From contig CAVOQV010000017.1 in NCBI GenBank assembly GCA_963698435.1, positions 1 to 64,000 of the forward strand: 64,000 nt of DNA, given 5' to 3'. The position numbers and the translations under genes are program-made. The notes under the pieces are model-generated. The model did no database searches, was not told the DNA's origin, and was given only the letters and a program-made list of their open reading frames with translations. Shown here piece after piece: positions 54,004 through 63,233 of the stretch. Origin of the DNA: Sva-07 sp963698435 (GTDB lineage Bacteria > Actinomycetota > Acidimicrobiia > Acidimicrobiales > Ilumatobacteraceae). The first letter of the stretch is position 1. Each line of letters starts with the position of its first letter.

Positions 54004-54055
54004 CGTTTGCGTACAACTTCCGGTGGGGCCGGTCACCGAAATCCGCACGCAAACG
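54004..54055. repeat. 52-bp palindromic element, copy C
   Basis: It starts CGTTTGCGTACAACTTCCGG and ends CGCACGCAAACG, with the inner arms CGGTG and CACCG. The length is identical to copies A and B, but the central stem is weaker. It lies at the 5' side of both the truncated hypothetical gene and the reductase gene. The following 100 bp is rich in GGGCGGGG and GGAAGGGCGG repeats. Confidence 0.8.
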
Positions 54056-54198
54056 GGATGGGGAGGGCGTCGGGGCGGGGCGGGGTGGGAAGGGCGGTGG
54101 GGGTCGGTTCGGGGCGGGGTGGGAAGGGCGGTTCGGGGCGGGGTGACTTCGGGCGCTCGACGGTGCTTTTCCTGCCGGGTTCCGGCAGCGTGGGGGAC

Positions 54199-55424
54199 GT
54201 GATTTCCCAACGAGTCGACATCGCGGTCATCGGTGCCGGTCCGGCCGGCGCGGCGACGGCGATTCAGGCCGCCCGCTCGGGCGCCCGCGTCGTCGTGTTC
54301 GAGAAGGGCGTCCACGGTCGCGACAAGGTCTGCGGTGACGGCCTGACCCCGCCGCGGTCGGTGCCCTCAACGAATTGAAGATTCCCCTCGACGACGCCCA
54401 CCACATCCGTGGCCTGCGGATGATCGCCGGCAAGCAGGTGCGCGAACTCGACTGGCCGACCACCGACCGCTTCCCGAATCACGGCGCCGTATGGCCTCGC
54501 CGGCGACTCGACGCGGCACTGATGGACGCCGCCGTCGAGGCCGGCGCCGACATCGTGTTCGAGACCGAGGCCTCCCCGGTGATCGACGACGACGGGCGGG
54601 TCACCGGCGTCGAGGCGAACGGCAACCGGATCGACGCCGACCTCACCGTGATCGCCGCAGGCGCACAGGGCGCCGTGGCGCGCAAGCTCGGCGCCGATCG
54701 CGTCCCCGACGAGCCGTTCGGTCTGGCGATCCGCACCTACGCCGCGACGCCGCGGCACACCGACGTGCACCTCGAGGCGTGCCTGTCGTTGAAGGACGAG
54801 CACGGCACGGCCATCCCCGGTTACGGCTGGATGTTCCCGGCAGGCGATGGCACCGTGAACATCGGCGTCGGCGCGCTGTCGACGATGAAGGGGTTCAAGA
54901 AGCTCAATCTGAACACGCTGCTCGAGGCCTACCGCCACCTGGTGCAGGACGACTGGGACATCGGCCCGAACCTCGAACGGCCGCGTGCGTGGCGGCTGCC
55001 GATGTCGACGCAGCGCCGCCACGGTGCGGGATGGGTCGCGATCGGCGATGCCGCCGGACTGGTCAACCCGATGAACGGCGAAGGCATCGACTACGGCCTC
55101 GAGTCCGGCATGCTGGCCGCCGACCTCTTCCTCGAGAACCCAGCCACCGCACCGGCCCGCTACGACCAACTCGTCGGTGAACGGTTCGACGCGTTCCTCC
55201 GAACCGGGCGGCGGTTCTCATTCCTCATCGGCCATCCCTGGATCCTGAAGCCCGGCCTCCGGCTGTCGGTGAGCACCGACGCGATCGCCAACATCACACT
55301 GGCCGTCATGGGCAACCTGGTCGACAACACGACACCCGGAGCAGCCGGGCGGGTGCTGTCGCTCGCCGACAAGACGCTGGGTCTCGCCGACCCGATCCTG
55401 CGCAAGACCCGCGCGGCCGCCTGA
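54199..55424 (+). pseudogene. geranylgeranyl reductase-family FAD protein, frameshift near residue 50
   Basis: A FAD-dependent reductase of about 408 residues. The GTG at 54199 starts ISQRVDIAVIGAGPAGAATA, the Rossmann motif, and RDKVCGDGLTP follows. Near 54350 the frame shifts. The second frame resumes at ALNELKIPLDDAHHIRGLRM and contains FPAGDGTVNIGVGALS, VAIGDAAGLVNPMNGEGIDY and GLESGMLAADLFLENP, the FAD-binding GDAAG region. Homologues reduce isoprenoid chains of menaquinone or geranylgeranyl lipids. The indel is in a CCCCGCCGCGG run, so it may be an error. Confidence 0.83.
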
Positions 55425-55502
55425 TCGGGCACGTGTCACATCGTGGCGGGCCTGACGTGACGCTCGTCCCACGGCACGGCGTCGACGTGCGACACTGATG
55501 CC

Positions 55503-55853
55503 ATGAGCCTGGAGATCTCTGCCATCACGTTCGACTGTGCCCACGCCGAGCGCCTCGCCGAGTTCTGGTCGGCAGCCCTCGATCGTCCGGTCGACCGGGA
55601 CGGCGACTACGCGGCATCGCCGTTCTTCGCCCGCCTCCTCGGGACCCCGACGATCATGTTCATCCAGGTGCCGGAGGGGAAGTCGGCCAAGAACCGCGTC
55701 CACCTCGACCTCGATTCGACCGACCGTGCCGGCGAGGTCGACCGGCTGGTCGGGCTCGGAGCCTCGATCATCCACCACAAGGAGGAGTTCGGCTTCGCCT
55801 GGACGACGCTCGCCGATCCCGAGGGCAACGAGTTCTGCATCGCCACCCACTGA
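55503..55853 (+). CDS. VOC-superfamily (glyoxalase-like) protein
   Basis: A 116-residue vicinal oxygen chelate fold with the two beta-alpha-beta-beta-beta halves: ISAITFDCAHAERLAEFWSA ... FIQVPEGKSAKNRVHLDLDS and DRLVGLGASIIHHKEEFGFA ... WTTLADPEGNEFCIATH. The NRVHLDL and DPEGNEFCI strings are typical of the Glyoxalase_6 group. The metal ligand set of true glyoxalase I is not complete. A hairpin follows its stop. Confidence 0.87.
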   Translation: MSLEISAITFDCAHAERLAEFWSAALDRPVDRDGDYAASPFFARLLGTPTIMFIQVPEGKSAKNRVHLDLDSTDRAGEVDRLVGLGASIIHHKEEFGFAWTTLADPEGNEFCIATH

Positions 55854-55886
55854 CACCGGCACGCGCCGCGAGGGCCTCGACAGCAG

Positions 55887-55943
55887 TGCATTTCTCGACG
55901 GATCTGGTCGCAACTGCCGCGACACGATCCGAACAGAAATGCA
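55887..55943. terminator. three-tier hairpin between convergent genes
   Basis: The outer stem TGCATTTCT / AGAAATGCA (55887-55895 and 55935-55943), a middle stem GGATC / GATCC and an inner stem GTCGC / GCGAC nest around an AACTGCC loop. All three stems are perfect, with small symmetric internal loops. It lies between the VOC gene and the truncated LLM gene. Confidence 0.65.
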
Positions 55944-55961
55944 GGCACCGGGCGACGGGGA

Positions 55962-56711
55962 TCAGCGCAGTGCTCGGAGTACGGGCTCGAAGTCGTCGAG
56001 TTCGCGCACGGCGAAGTAGTTGATGCCCCATCGCTCGTTGCAGGTCATCAGGTGCAGCACGATCTCCTCGACGGTGCCGATCAGCAGATACGGCGTCGCC
56101 ATCGCGTCCTCCATCGTCAGCCCGTCCACGCGTTCGACCACCTTCGCGAGTGCGGACTCGCGGTCGTCGGTGATCTGGACCACCTGCACCATCGCGTTGA
56201 ACTCGATGTCGTCGAAGCGCCCGCCGGCGCCCACGCGCACCTGCGCGATCTGTTCGTCGAGATGCCGCGTCGACCACTTGACCTCGTGACTGTGACCGTC
56301 CTCGCGTGTGCGTCCGACGCCTTGCAGTCCGACGATGTCGGCATGCCGCCCGGCATGGGCGAGCAGCGCGGAGCCGTTGCCGGCGACGAGGATCGGCACG
56401 CGCTCCTGGTGGGCCCGGTCGATGCGGGCGCGATCGACGCGGTGGTACTCGCCCTCGAACTCGACCACCTCGCCGGCGAGGAGGTCGCGGATGATCTCCA
56501 CGCTCTCCGCCAGCCGCCGCTTGCGCTCGCCCGGCGCCGACCGTTCGATCCCGGTCGCGTCGTATTCGCTCGGGGTGTGCCCGGCACCGAGACCCAGCTC
56601 GAAGCGACCACCGGAGATGCGGTCGATCGTCGAGACCTGCCAGGCGAGCTGCACGGGATTGCGCATGTCGTTGTTGAGCACGAGCGTGCCGAGCCGGATC
56701 CGTTCGGTCAC
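55962..56711 (-). pseudogene. LLM-class F420 oxidoreductase lacking its first ~50 residues
   Basis: The frame gives RIRLGTLVLNNDMRNPVQLA, STIDRISGGRFELGLGAGHT, ERSAPGERKRRLAESVEIIR and a normal C terminus with NERWGINYFAVRELDDFEPV. It is a close relative of the 13.1-14.0 kb enzyme but lacks the N-terminal segment with the first strand and substrate His region. The preceding codons, PTPSAIASVTERI, are still homologous, but 8 codons before the GTG stands the TGA of the ABC permease in the same frame. A deletion therefore seems to have fused the permease end to the interior of this gene. Activity is unlikely. Confidence 0.7.
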
Positions 56712-56735
56712 CGACGCGATCGCCGACGGCGTCGG

Positions 56736-57487
56736 TCAGTCGACGTCCTGGTTGGCGAGGCGCCAGGAGGCGATGGCGAGCGCCGCCACGGCCACGACGA
56801 CCGGGGTGATCACGGCCGTGGCGAGCGAGAAGTCGGCGAGGTCGAGATCGGCGCCGGTGCGGTCGACCAGGATCGAGCGGGTGTACTTGCGCAGCGCGAC
56901 CCGCGCGACGCCGGCACCCGCCTGGGCGATGAATCCCTCCCAGATCAGGATGTACGCGAGCCCCCACACGATGAAGCGCTTGAGCCACACCCCGAACAGC
57001 GTGAACACCGCCACGTACGCCACGAGGCCCACGACGGTCGCCAACAGCGTGGCGGCGACGATGCCGTTGCCGGCCCCGGTGAGGATCGCCGCGAGCACGA
57101 TCGGCACGATGGTGATCGGAGCGGCGAGGGTGCCGGCAGCGAGCGCCGCGCCGAGGACGATCGGCCAGCGATCCATCGGCCGCAACCACAGGTACACGAG
57201 GGTCTTGTCGTCTCGCAGGTCCCCGATCGCGGCGCCGGCGAACACGAGCGCGACCACAGGGAGCACCAGACCGAGCCCGACGCTCGCGATCAACCGCACC
57301 GAGTCGTCGAGCGAGGGATCGGAGCTGCCGAGTGCGAATGCCGAGATCGGCGCCACGAGCGCGAGCAGCGACAGCCCGATGATGCGCGACCGGCTCGTCA
57401 GCTGGCGGAGCACGACGCGGTACGACAAAGCGATCGCCGGGCCGGGAGCGACGTGACGCCGCGCTCGGTCGGGGTTGGAGACCACGC

Positions 57488-57491
<4 letters not shown>
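56736..57491 (-). CDS. ABC transporter permease
   Basis: A 251-residue membrane protein with about six helices, among them SRIIGLSLLALVAPISAFAL, LIASVGLGLVLPVVALVFAG and VAYVAVFTLFGVWLKRFIVW. The LVLPVVALVFAGAAIGDLRD-DKT stretch is typical of ABC-2 type exporters. It overlaps the ATPase gene upstream by 4 bp and is the last gene of a four-gene operon. Confidence 0.85.
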
Positions 57492-58509
<1,018 letters not shown>

Positions 58510-58513
<4 letters not shown>

Positions 58514-59391
58514 CTGGCGATCACCAGCTTCGAGTAGCGCCACCACACGATCACCACGCCGCCGACGGTCCAGGCGACGTTGCTCGCCAACACCGCCCAC
58601 GTGGCGAGCTCGGGGAAGTTGCCGGGGTCGCCGAAGATGCGGAAGACCAGTTCGAACGGCATCGTCGAGATGTCGATCAGCCGCCAGTACGGGGAGAGGT
58701 CCGCTCCGTCGACCAGGGCCGCGGCGAGGATCGGCGTCGCGAACAGCAGGAGCACGATGCCGATCGCCGCGAACGCCCGACGGTCGGTGAGGCTCGACGC
58801 CGCCATCGAGACCGCCGCGAGCGCGGCGGAGATCGCCACGCCCGACAGCACGATCCGTCCGAGCGTCGACAGCCAGCCGTTGAGCCCGTCCGGCCCCGCG
58901 TTCTCGACGGTGTACCCGATCAGCATCAGCACCGGTGGCAGCAGCGTGACGAGGCCGAGCATCGTGGCCACCGCCACCGCCTTGGCGACGAGGTAGGTCC
59001 GCCGGTCGAGCGGGGTCGACAGATACATCGCGAGCATCCCGTTGCGGCGATCGGAAACCAGCACCTCGGGTGCGACCAGCGCGGTGAACAGCACGATGGC
59101 GAGGATGATGAAGCCGTAGTAGCCCGGGTAGTCGGCGACTTCCTCGGGCTCGAGGATGTCCGACGGGATGAGCACGGCGATGCCGATGAAGACCACGGCC
59201 GGGAGGTACGCGATCACGACCGAGATCACCGGGAAGATCTTGTGGCGCGCCGGTCGACCGAGGCCGAGCGTGGCACGGATGCTCTCCCAGCTGACGCTGC
59301 GGATGGCACCGGGCACCCCGGATCGGCGACCCTCGTAACGCTGGAAGCCACGCTCGACGATCTGGGCGTCGCCGCGCCCGGAAGCGCTCAT
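58510..59391 (-). CDS. ABC transporter permease
   Basis: A 293-residue ABC-2-type membrane protein. A soluble N terminus (RSVSWESIRATLGLGRPARH) precedes six helices, for example FPVISVVIAYLPAVVFIGIA, YYGFIILAIVLFTALVAPEV and AVAVATMLGLVTLLPPVLML. A conserved LVSDRRNGMLAMYLSTPLDR motif follows the second helix. It overlaps both flanking ATPase genes by 4 bp. Confidence 0.87.
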
Positions 59392-60341
59392 CGGTCCTCC
59401 CCGGCCCCGTCTCCACCCGGACCGTCATCGGAAAAGATGTCGTCGAGGGTGCGACGGTGGTGGCCGAGGCGACGCAGACGTGCGCCGGCGTCGGTCACGC
59501 TGCGCGCAGCGAGGTCGAACAGCTCGTCGTCGGTCAGGCCCACCACCGACAACACGTTGCCATCGCGGCGGACACCGGCGCCGGCCGCGACGAGACGCGC
59601 GGTGACCTCGTCGACCGAACGTGGTCGATCGGGGATGTCGACGAGTTCCAGTTCGATGCCACCGGAGGCGCCAGCAAGTTCCGTCATCGACCCCTGCGCG
59701 ACGAGCCTGCCTTCGGCCAGTGCGACGACGTGGTCGCAGACCCGCTCGACTTCTTCGAGCACGTGCGACGACAGCATCACGTCGATCCCGAAGTTGCGGT
59801 TGACCTGCACGATGATGTTCAACATCTCGTCGCGCTGCACGGGATCGAGACCGTCGGTCGGTTCGTCGAGCACGATCAGTCGAGGGTCGGCGGCGATCGC
59901 CTGAGCGAGCTTGACGCGTTGGCGCTGGCCGGTGGACATCGTGCCGAGCGCCCGGAATCGTTCCTCGCCGAGCCCGACCAGGTACAGCGAGTCGCTCGCC
60001 CGGCTGCGCGCCTCGTCGCGCGGCAGGCCCTTCACCTCGGCGAGATGGCGTACGAAGTCGTAGGCGCGCAGGTCGTCGGGGAACACGTTCCGCTCGGGGC
60101 CGTAGCCGATCTGGGCGCGCAGCTCCGGTCCCTCGTGGGCGGGGTCGAGACCGAGCACGCTGATCGAGCCCGATGTCGGCGTCAACAGTCCGAGCACGAG
60201 CGAGATCAGCGTGGTCTTGCCGGCGCCGTTGGCTCCGACGAGGCCGGTGACACCGCTCGGGATCGAGACGTCGAGCACGTCGAGCGCTCGGGTCGAGGGG
60301 AACTGCATGACCAGGCCCCGGGTCTCGATGATCGCCGACAC
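59388..60341 (-). CDS. ABC transporter ATP-binding protein, first gene of the exporter operon
   Basis: A 317-residue ATPase of the multidrug/lipid exporter class. Walker A is LVGANGAGKTTLISL, the signature TMSTGQRQRVKLAQAI, Walker B RLIVLDEPTDGLDPVQ and the switch VMLSSHVLEEVER. The C-terminal 80 residues carry the small regulatory domain common to DrrA-type subunits. It is divergent from the PhyH dioxygenase across a 72-bp region holding the palindrome at 60365-60397. The substrate is unknown. Confidence 0.93.
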   Translation of the reverse strand: MSAIIETRGLVMQFPSTRALDVLDVSIPSGVTGLVGANGAGKTTLISLVLGLLTPTSGSISVLGLDPAHEGPELRAQIGYGPERNVFPDDLRAYDFVRHLAEVKGLPRDEARSRASDSLYLVGLGEERFRALGTMSTGQRQRVKLAQAIAADPRLIVLDEPTDGLDPVQRDEMLNIIVQVNRNFGIDVMLSSHVLEEVERVCDHVVALAEGRLVAQGSMTELAGASGGIELELVDIPDRPRSVDEVTARLVAAGAGVRRDGNVLSVVGLTDDELFDLAARSVTDAGARLRRLGHHRRTLDDIFSDDGPGGDGAGEDR

Positions 60342-60364
60342 GAAGGCGAGTCTGCCAGCTCTCG

Positions 60365-60397
60365 ACTGTCACACCGTGCCGGGTCAGATGTGACAGT
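60365..60397. promoter_or_regulatory. inverted repeat in the divergent ABC/PhyH promoter region
   Basis: ACTGTCACA (60365-60373) and TGTGACAGT (60389-60397) are perfect complements separated by 15 bp. Their centres are two helical turns apart, consistent with binding of a dimeric regulator. It lies 24 bp from the ATPase start and 17 bp from the PhyH start, so binding would affect both genes. Confidence 0.5.
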
Positions 60398-60413
60398 TCA
60401 CTACCGTCGAGCC

Positions 60414-61250
60414 ATGAGTCTCATCCACCTGTCTGCGACAGCGAGCATCGAGGAGATCCACGAGGTGTTGCACCGCGATGCAGCGCTGATCATCGACGGC
60501 CTGGCCGACATCGAGCAGATCGATGCGATCAACGCCGAGATGGCTCCGTTCGTCGCCGCCACGCCGCCCGGGAGCGACGACTTCTCGGGCCGCAACACCA
60601 AGCGAACGGGAGCACTGATCGCCCGGTCGCCATCGAGCCACGCGCTCGTGCAGCATCCGACCATCCTCGGCGTGACCGAGAAGCTGCTGCATCGGGCGCA
60701 GAGCTTCCAGCTGCACCTCACACAGGTGATCTCGATCGGGCCCGACTCGCCCGGACAGTCGATCCACCGCGACCAGTGGGCGTTCGACTTCTTCGAGTTC
60801 CCGGGCGACTACGACGTCCAGTGCAACACGATCTGGGCGCTCACCGACTTCACCGAGGCAAACGGCGCGACCCGCCTGATGCCCGGCAGCCAACACCTGC
60901 CGGACAGCTTCGAGCACACCGTCGACGAGACCGTGACGGCCGAGATGGCAAAGGGCTCGTGCCTGCTCTACACCGGCAAGGTGTACCACGGGGGCGGCGC
61001 CAACACGTCCGACGAGACCCGGATGGGCCTGAACATCACCTATGACGTCGGCTGGCTCCGCCAGGAGGAGAACCAGTACCTGTCGGTTCCTCGCGACGTC
61101 GCTGTCGAGCTACCCGACGAGCTGTTGCGGCTGATGGGCTATCGCATCGGGGCGTACGCCCTCGGCTACATCGACGACGTTCGCGACCCGATCGAGGCGA
61201 TACGCGGCGCCACGGGCTCGATGTCGTTCGGAGATCTGGCGCCGGGGTGA
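60414..61250 (+). CDS. phytanoyl-CoA dioxygenase (PhyH)-family Fe(II)/2-oxoglutarate enzyme
   Basis: A 278-residue jelly-roll dioxygenase. The facial triad is His118 and Asp120 in SIHRDQWAFDF, and His192 in KVYHGGGANTS, with a 2-oxoglutarate-binding Arg203 in DETRMGLNITYD. GATRLMPGSQHLPDSFEH is the usual PhyH loop. The length suits small-molecule PhyH proteins. It is followed by a TetR gene after 9 bp and then by the desulfinase/rhodanese pair, so it may oxidise an organosulfur compound, but the family is broad. Divergent from an ABC exporter. Confidence 0.88.
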   Translation: MSLIHLSATASIEEIHEVLHRDAALIIDGLADIEQIDAINAEMAPFVAATPPGSDDFSGRNTKRTGALIARSPSSHALVQHPTILGVTEKLLHRAQSFQLHLTQVISIGPDSPGQSIHRDQWAFDFFEFPGDYDVQCNTIWALTDFTEANGATRLMPGSQHLPDSFEHTVDETVTAEMAKGSCLLYTGKVYHGGGANTSDETRMGLNITYDVGWLRQEENQYLSVPRDVAVELPDELLRLMGYRIGAYALGYIDDVRDPIEAIRGATGSMSFGDLAPG

Positions 61251-61259
61251 CGGCCGAGC

Positions 61260-61907
61260 GTGGTGGACCACATGGCCGAGCGTGAGCCCGCTGGATCCCG
61301 ACGTCCGGGACCGCGTCGTCCGCCGGGGTCCCCCTCGGGTCCCGACGAGGTCCGGCGCGCCGTCCTCGACGCGGCGGCGAGCCTGTTCGCGCAGCGAGGC
61401 CTCGCGGACGTCTCGCTGCGTGACATCGCCGCTGCGGCGGACACGCACGTGGCGCTGATCGGCAAGTACATCGGGAGTCGGGAGCAGTTGGAGATGGCCG
61501 TCTTCGACGACCTGTCGGCGCAGCTCGCCGAGAGTGTCAGCAAGCATCCGCTGGAGGGCCAGGGCCACGGCGTCGACACGGTCATGGGCAAGTGGTCGAA
61601 GGTGGCGACGGCGCTGGTCATCCGTGGGCGCTCGCTGGCAGGCCGCCCTGGATTCAACCCGGTCGTCGCCATGGCGAGCACGATCGCCGAGGGCTACGGG
61701 ATGGATCCCCTCGCCGCACGAGTACGCAGCGCACAGATCGTCGCAACCGCGATCGGCTGGCGGATCTTCGAGGACTACCTGGTCGAGGCCGGAGATCTCG
61801 ACCAGGTGCCCCTGGCGATGCTCCGAGAGGACCTGGTTCACTCGGCGCGGCGCCAGGGCGCCACGCCGTGGCCGTCACCGACCGACCCCGCCCCCGTGTC
61901 GCGCTGA
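61260..61907 (+). CDS. TetR-family regulator adjacent to the desulfinase module
   Basis: A protein of about 215 residues. After a basic, Pro-rich N terminus, RRAVLDAAASLFAQRGLADV, SLRDIAAAADTHVALIGKYI and GSREQLEMAVFDDLSAQLAE form the TetR HTH. A ligand-binding domain with RSAQIVATAIGWRIFEDYLV follows. Starts at GTG 61260 or ATG 61272 are possible. It lies 44 bp before a perfect 34-bp palindrome, the obvious candidate operator, and probably controls the downstream desulfinase and rhodanese genes. Confidence 0.88.
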   Translation: MVDHMAEREPAGSRRPGPRRPPGSPSGPDEVRRAVLDAAASLFAQRGLADVSLRDIAAAADTHVALIGKYIGSREQLEMAVFDDLSAQLAESVSKHPLEGQGHGVDTVMGKWSKVATALVIRGRSLAGRPGFNPVVAMASTIAEGYGMDPLAARVRSAQIVATAIGWRIFEDYLVEAGDLDQVPLAMLREDLVHSARRQGATPWPSPTDPAPVSR

Positions 61908-61950
61908 CGGTCGATCAGGACCATCGGCCCTGGGGAGGATTCGGACAGCA

Positions 61951-61984
61951 GCGCATGATTTGTACAGACGTACAAATCATGCGC
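61951..61984. promoter_or_regulatory. perfect 34-bp palindrome, candidate operator of the desulfinase operon
   Basis: GCGCATGATTTGTAC (61951-61965) and GTACAAATCATGCGC (61970-61984) are perfect 15-bp complements with an AGAC spacer. It lies 44 bp after the TetR stop and 52 bp before the desulfinase start. The inner TTTGTAC-AGAC-GTACAAA resembles TetR operators in length and symmetry. A hairpin terminator is the alternative, but no T-run follows. Confidence 0.6.
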
Positions 61985-62036
61985 TTCCGCCACCGTGATC
62001 GGGCGGCAGGAGCAGCCCGAGCAAGGAGGAAGTCGA

Positions 62037-63197
62037 ATGTCCGAGAGGGTGGCGACCACCGTTCCGCTGAGTTGGGACGAGGTGTGGTTCACGAACTGTC
62101 CGATGGTGTCGGCCAACAACGTCGACCAGGAACTCGGGTGGTGTCGTGAGGAGTACAAGAAGCTCGGCGTCGACTACGCGTACTTCCGTTCGTCGCCCGA
62201 CAACAACTGGTACCCGCACTACGTCCACAACCTCGACAATCTGATCCGGTTCGGTGGGCTCTACCCCCCGATCCACGTCAATGCCGACATCCGCCGAACT
62301 CGCCTGCTCGGCGCCACCCAGGTCCACGAGGGCGGCGCGATGTTGGTGCGGGCCCGCGACGACATCTTCCGGATGGACGACCTGCGCGGCAAGAAGATCG
62401 GCCTCACCAAGAGCCTCAACACCATCAAGAACGACTGGTGGCGCATCCAGGAGCACGCCGGCATCGAGTTGATGCTCCGCATGAACGGCATGACCACCGA
62501 TGACGTCGAGATCGTCGAGTTCCCGTATCCGGACGACTGGTACGACAAGCCCGAGATGCTCCAGGTCGAGATGAACAATCCCTCGGAGCTCTGGCTCCGC
62601 CGGGATCACAAGCACGACCTGGCGTTCCGGCCGCTCGAGACCGGTCTCGAGCAAGGGCTCGTCGACGCGATCTACACGCAGAGCAAGGTGTTCCAACACC
62701 TGCAGGAGGACACCGGCAAGTTCAAGGCGATCGAGGATCTGTCCAGGTATCCGGACTGGACCCTGCAGATGGCCAACTGCCCTGCGGTCATCACCTGTAC
62801 CGACGTGATGGCCGACGAGCATCCCGAGCTGGTCGTGGCGTACATGAAGGCGATGATCAAGGTCGGTCGCTGGGCGAACGAACACAAGCACGCGGCCGCC
62901 GCGATCCTCAACCGCCAGACGTTCTACCGCGACGTCGAGGACACCTACCAGGGGATCAAGGACGTCGACATGGTGCCCAACCTGTCGCCGAAGAATCTCG
63001 TGTCGATCGACATCGGCAAGGACTTCATGTTGCGCAACGGCTACATCCAGAACGACTTCGACGTCAACGAGTGGGCGGCGCCCCAGTTCCTCGAGCAGGC
63101 CGCACGCGAGCTCCTCGAGGAGGAATGGACGGTGAAGTCCACATCGAAGCTCCCCCAACCGACAGAGCTCGGCGCGACCGACGCCCGTCTCGGGTGA
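62037..63197 (+). CDS. DszB-like sulfinate desulfinase (periplasmic-binding-protein fold)
   Basis: A 386-residue protein without a signal peptide. It resembles 2'-hydroxybiphenyl-2-sulfinate desulfinase. WFTNCPMVSANN matches the DszB SNCPVPNAL region that holds the catalytic Cys27 (here Cys21). PHYVHNLDNLIRFGGLYPP matches VHFTYDQPAYTRFGGEIPP, aligning His61 and Arg71 with His60 and Arg70 at the same spacing of ten. Further blocks are TRLLGATQVHEGGAMLVRAR, DLRGKKIGLTKSLNTIKNDW, RWANEHKHAAAAILNR and EWAAPQFLEQAARELL. The enzyme would release sulfite from a sulfinate. A GGAGGA site precedes the ATG. Some cytosolic SBP-like proteins have similar folds, but the retained Cys-His-Arg set favours desulfinase. 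Confidence 0.8.
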   Translation: MSERVATTVPLSWDEVWFTNCPMVSANNVDQELGWCREEYKKLGVDYAYFRSSPDNNWYPHYVHNLDNLIRFGGLYPPIHVNADIRRTRLLGATQVHEGGAMLVRARDDIFRMDDLRGKKIGLTKSLNTIKNDWWRIQEHAGIELMLRMNGMTTDDVEIVEFPYPDDWYDKPEMLQVEMNNPSELWLRRDHKHDLAFRPLETGLEQGLVDAIYTQSKVFQHLQEDTGKFKAIEDLSRYPDWTLQMANCPAVITCTDVMADEHPELVVAYMKAMIKVGRWANEHKHAAAAILNRQTFYRDVEDTYQGIKDVDMVPNLSPKNLVSIDIGKDFMLRNGYIQNDFDVNEWAAPQFLEQAARELLEEEWTVKSTSKLPQPTELGATDARLG

Positions 63198-63233
63198 ATC
63201 GTCGTCTTCACGAGCAGAAAGGACGACCCGGCC

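Noticed and set aside
54056..54180. GGGCGGGG/GGAAGGGCGG-rich stretch as a CRISPR or iteron array
   Set aside because: The repeats are short, irregular and without constant spacers; they look like simple G-rich low complexity.
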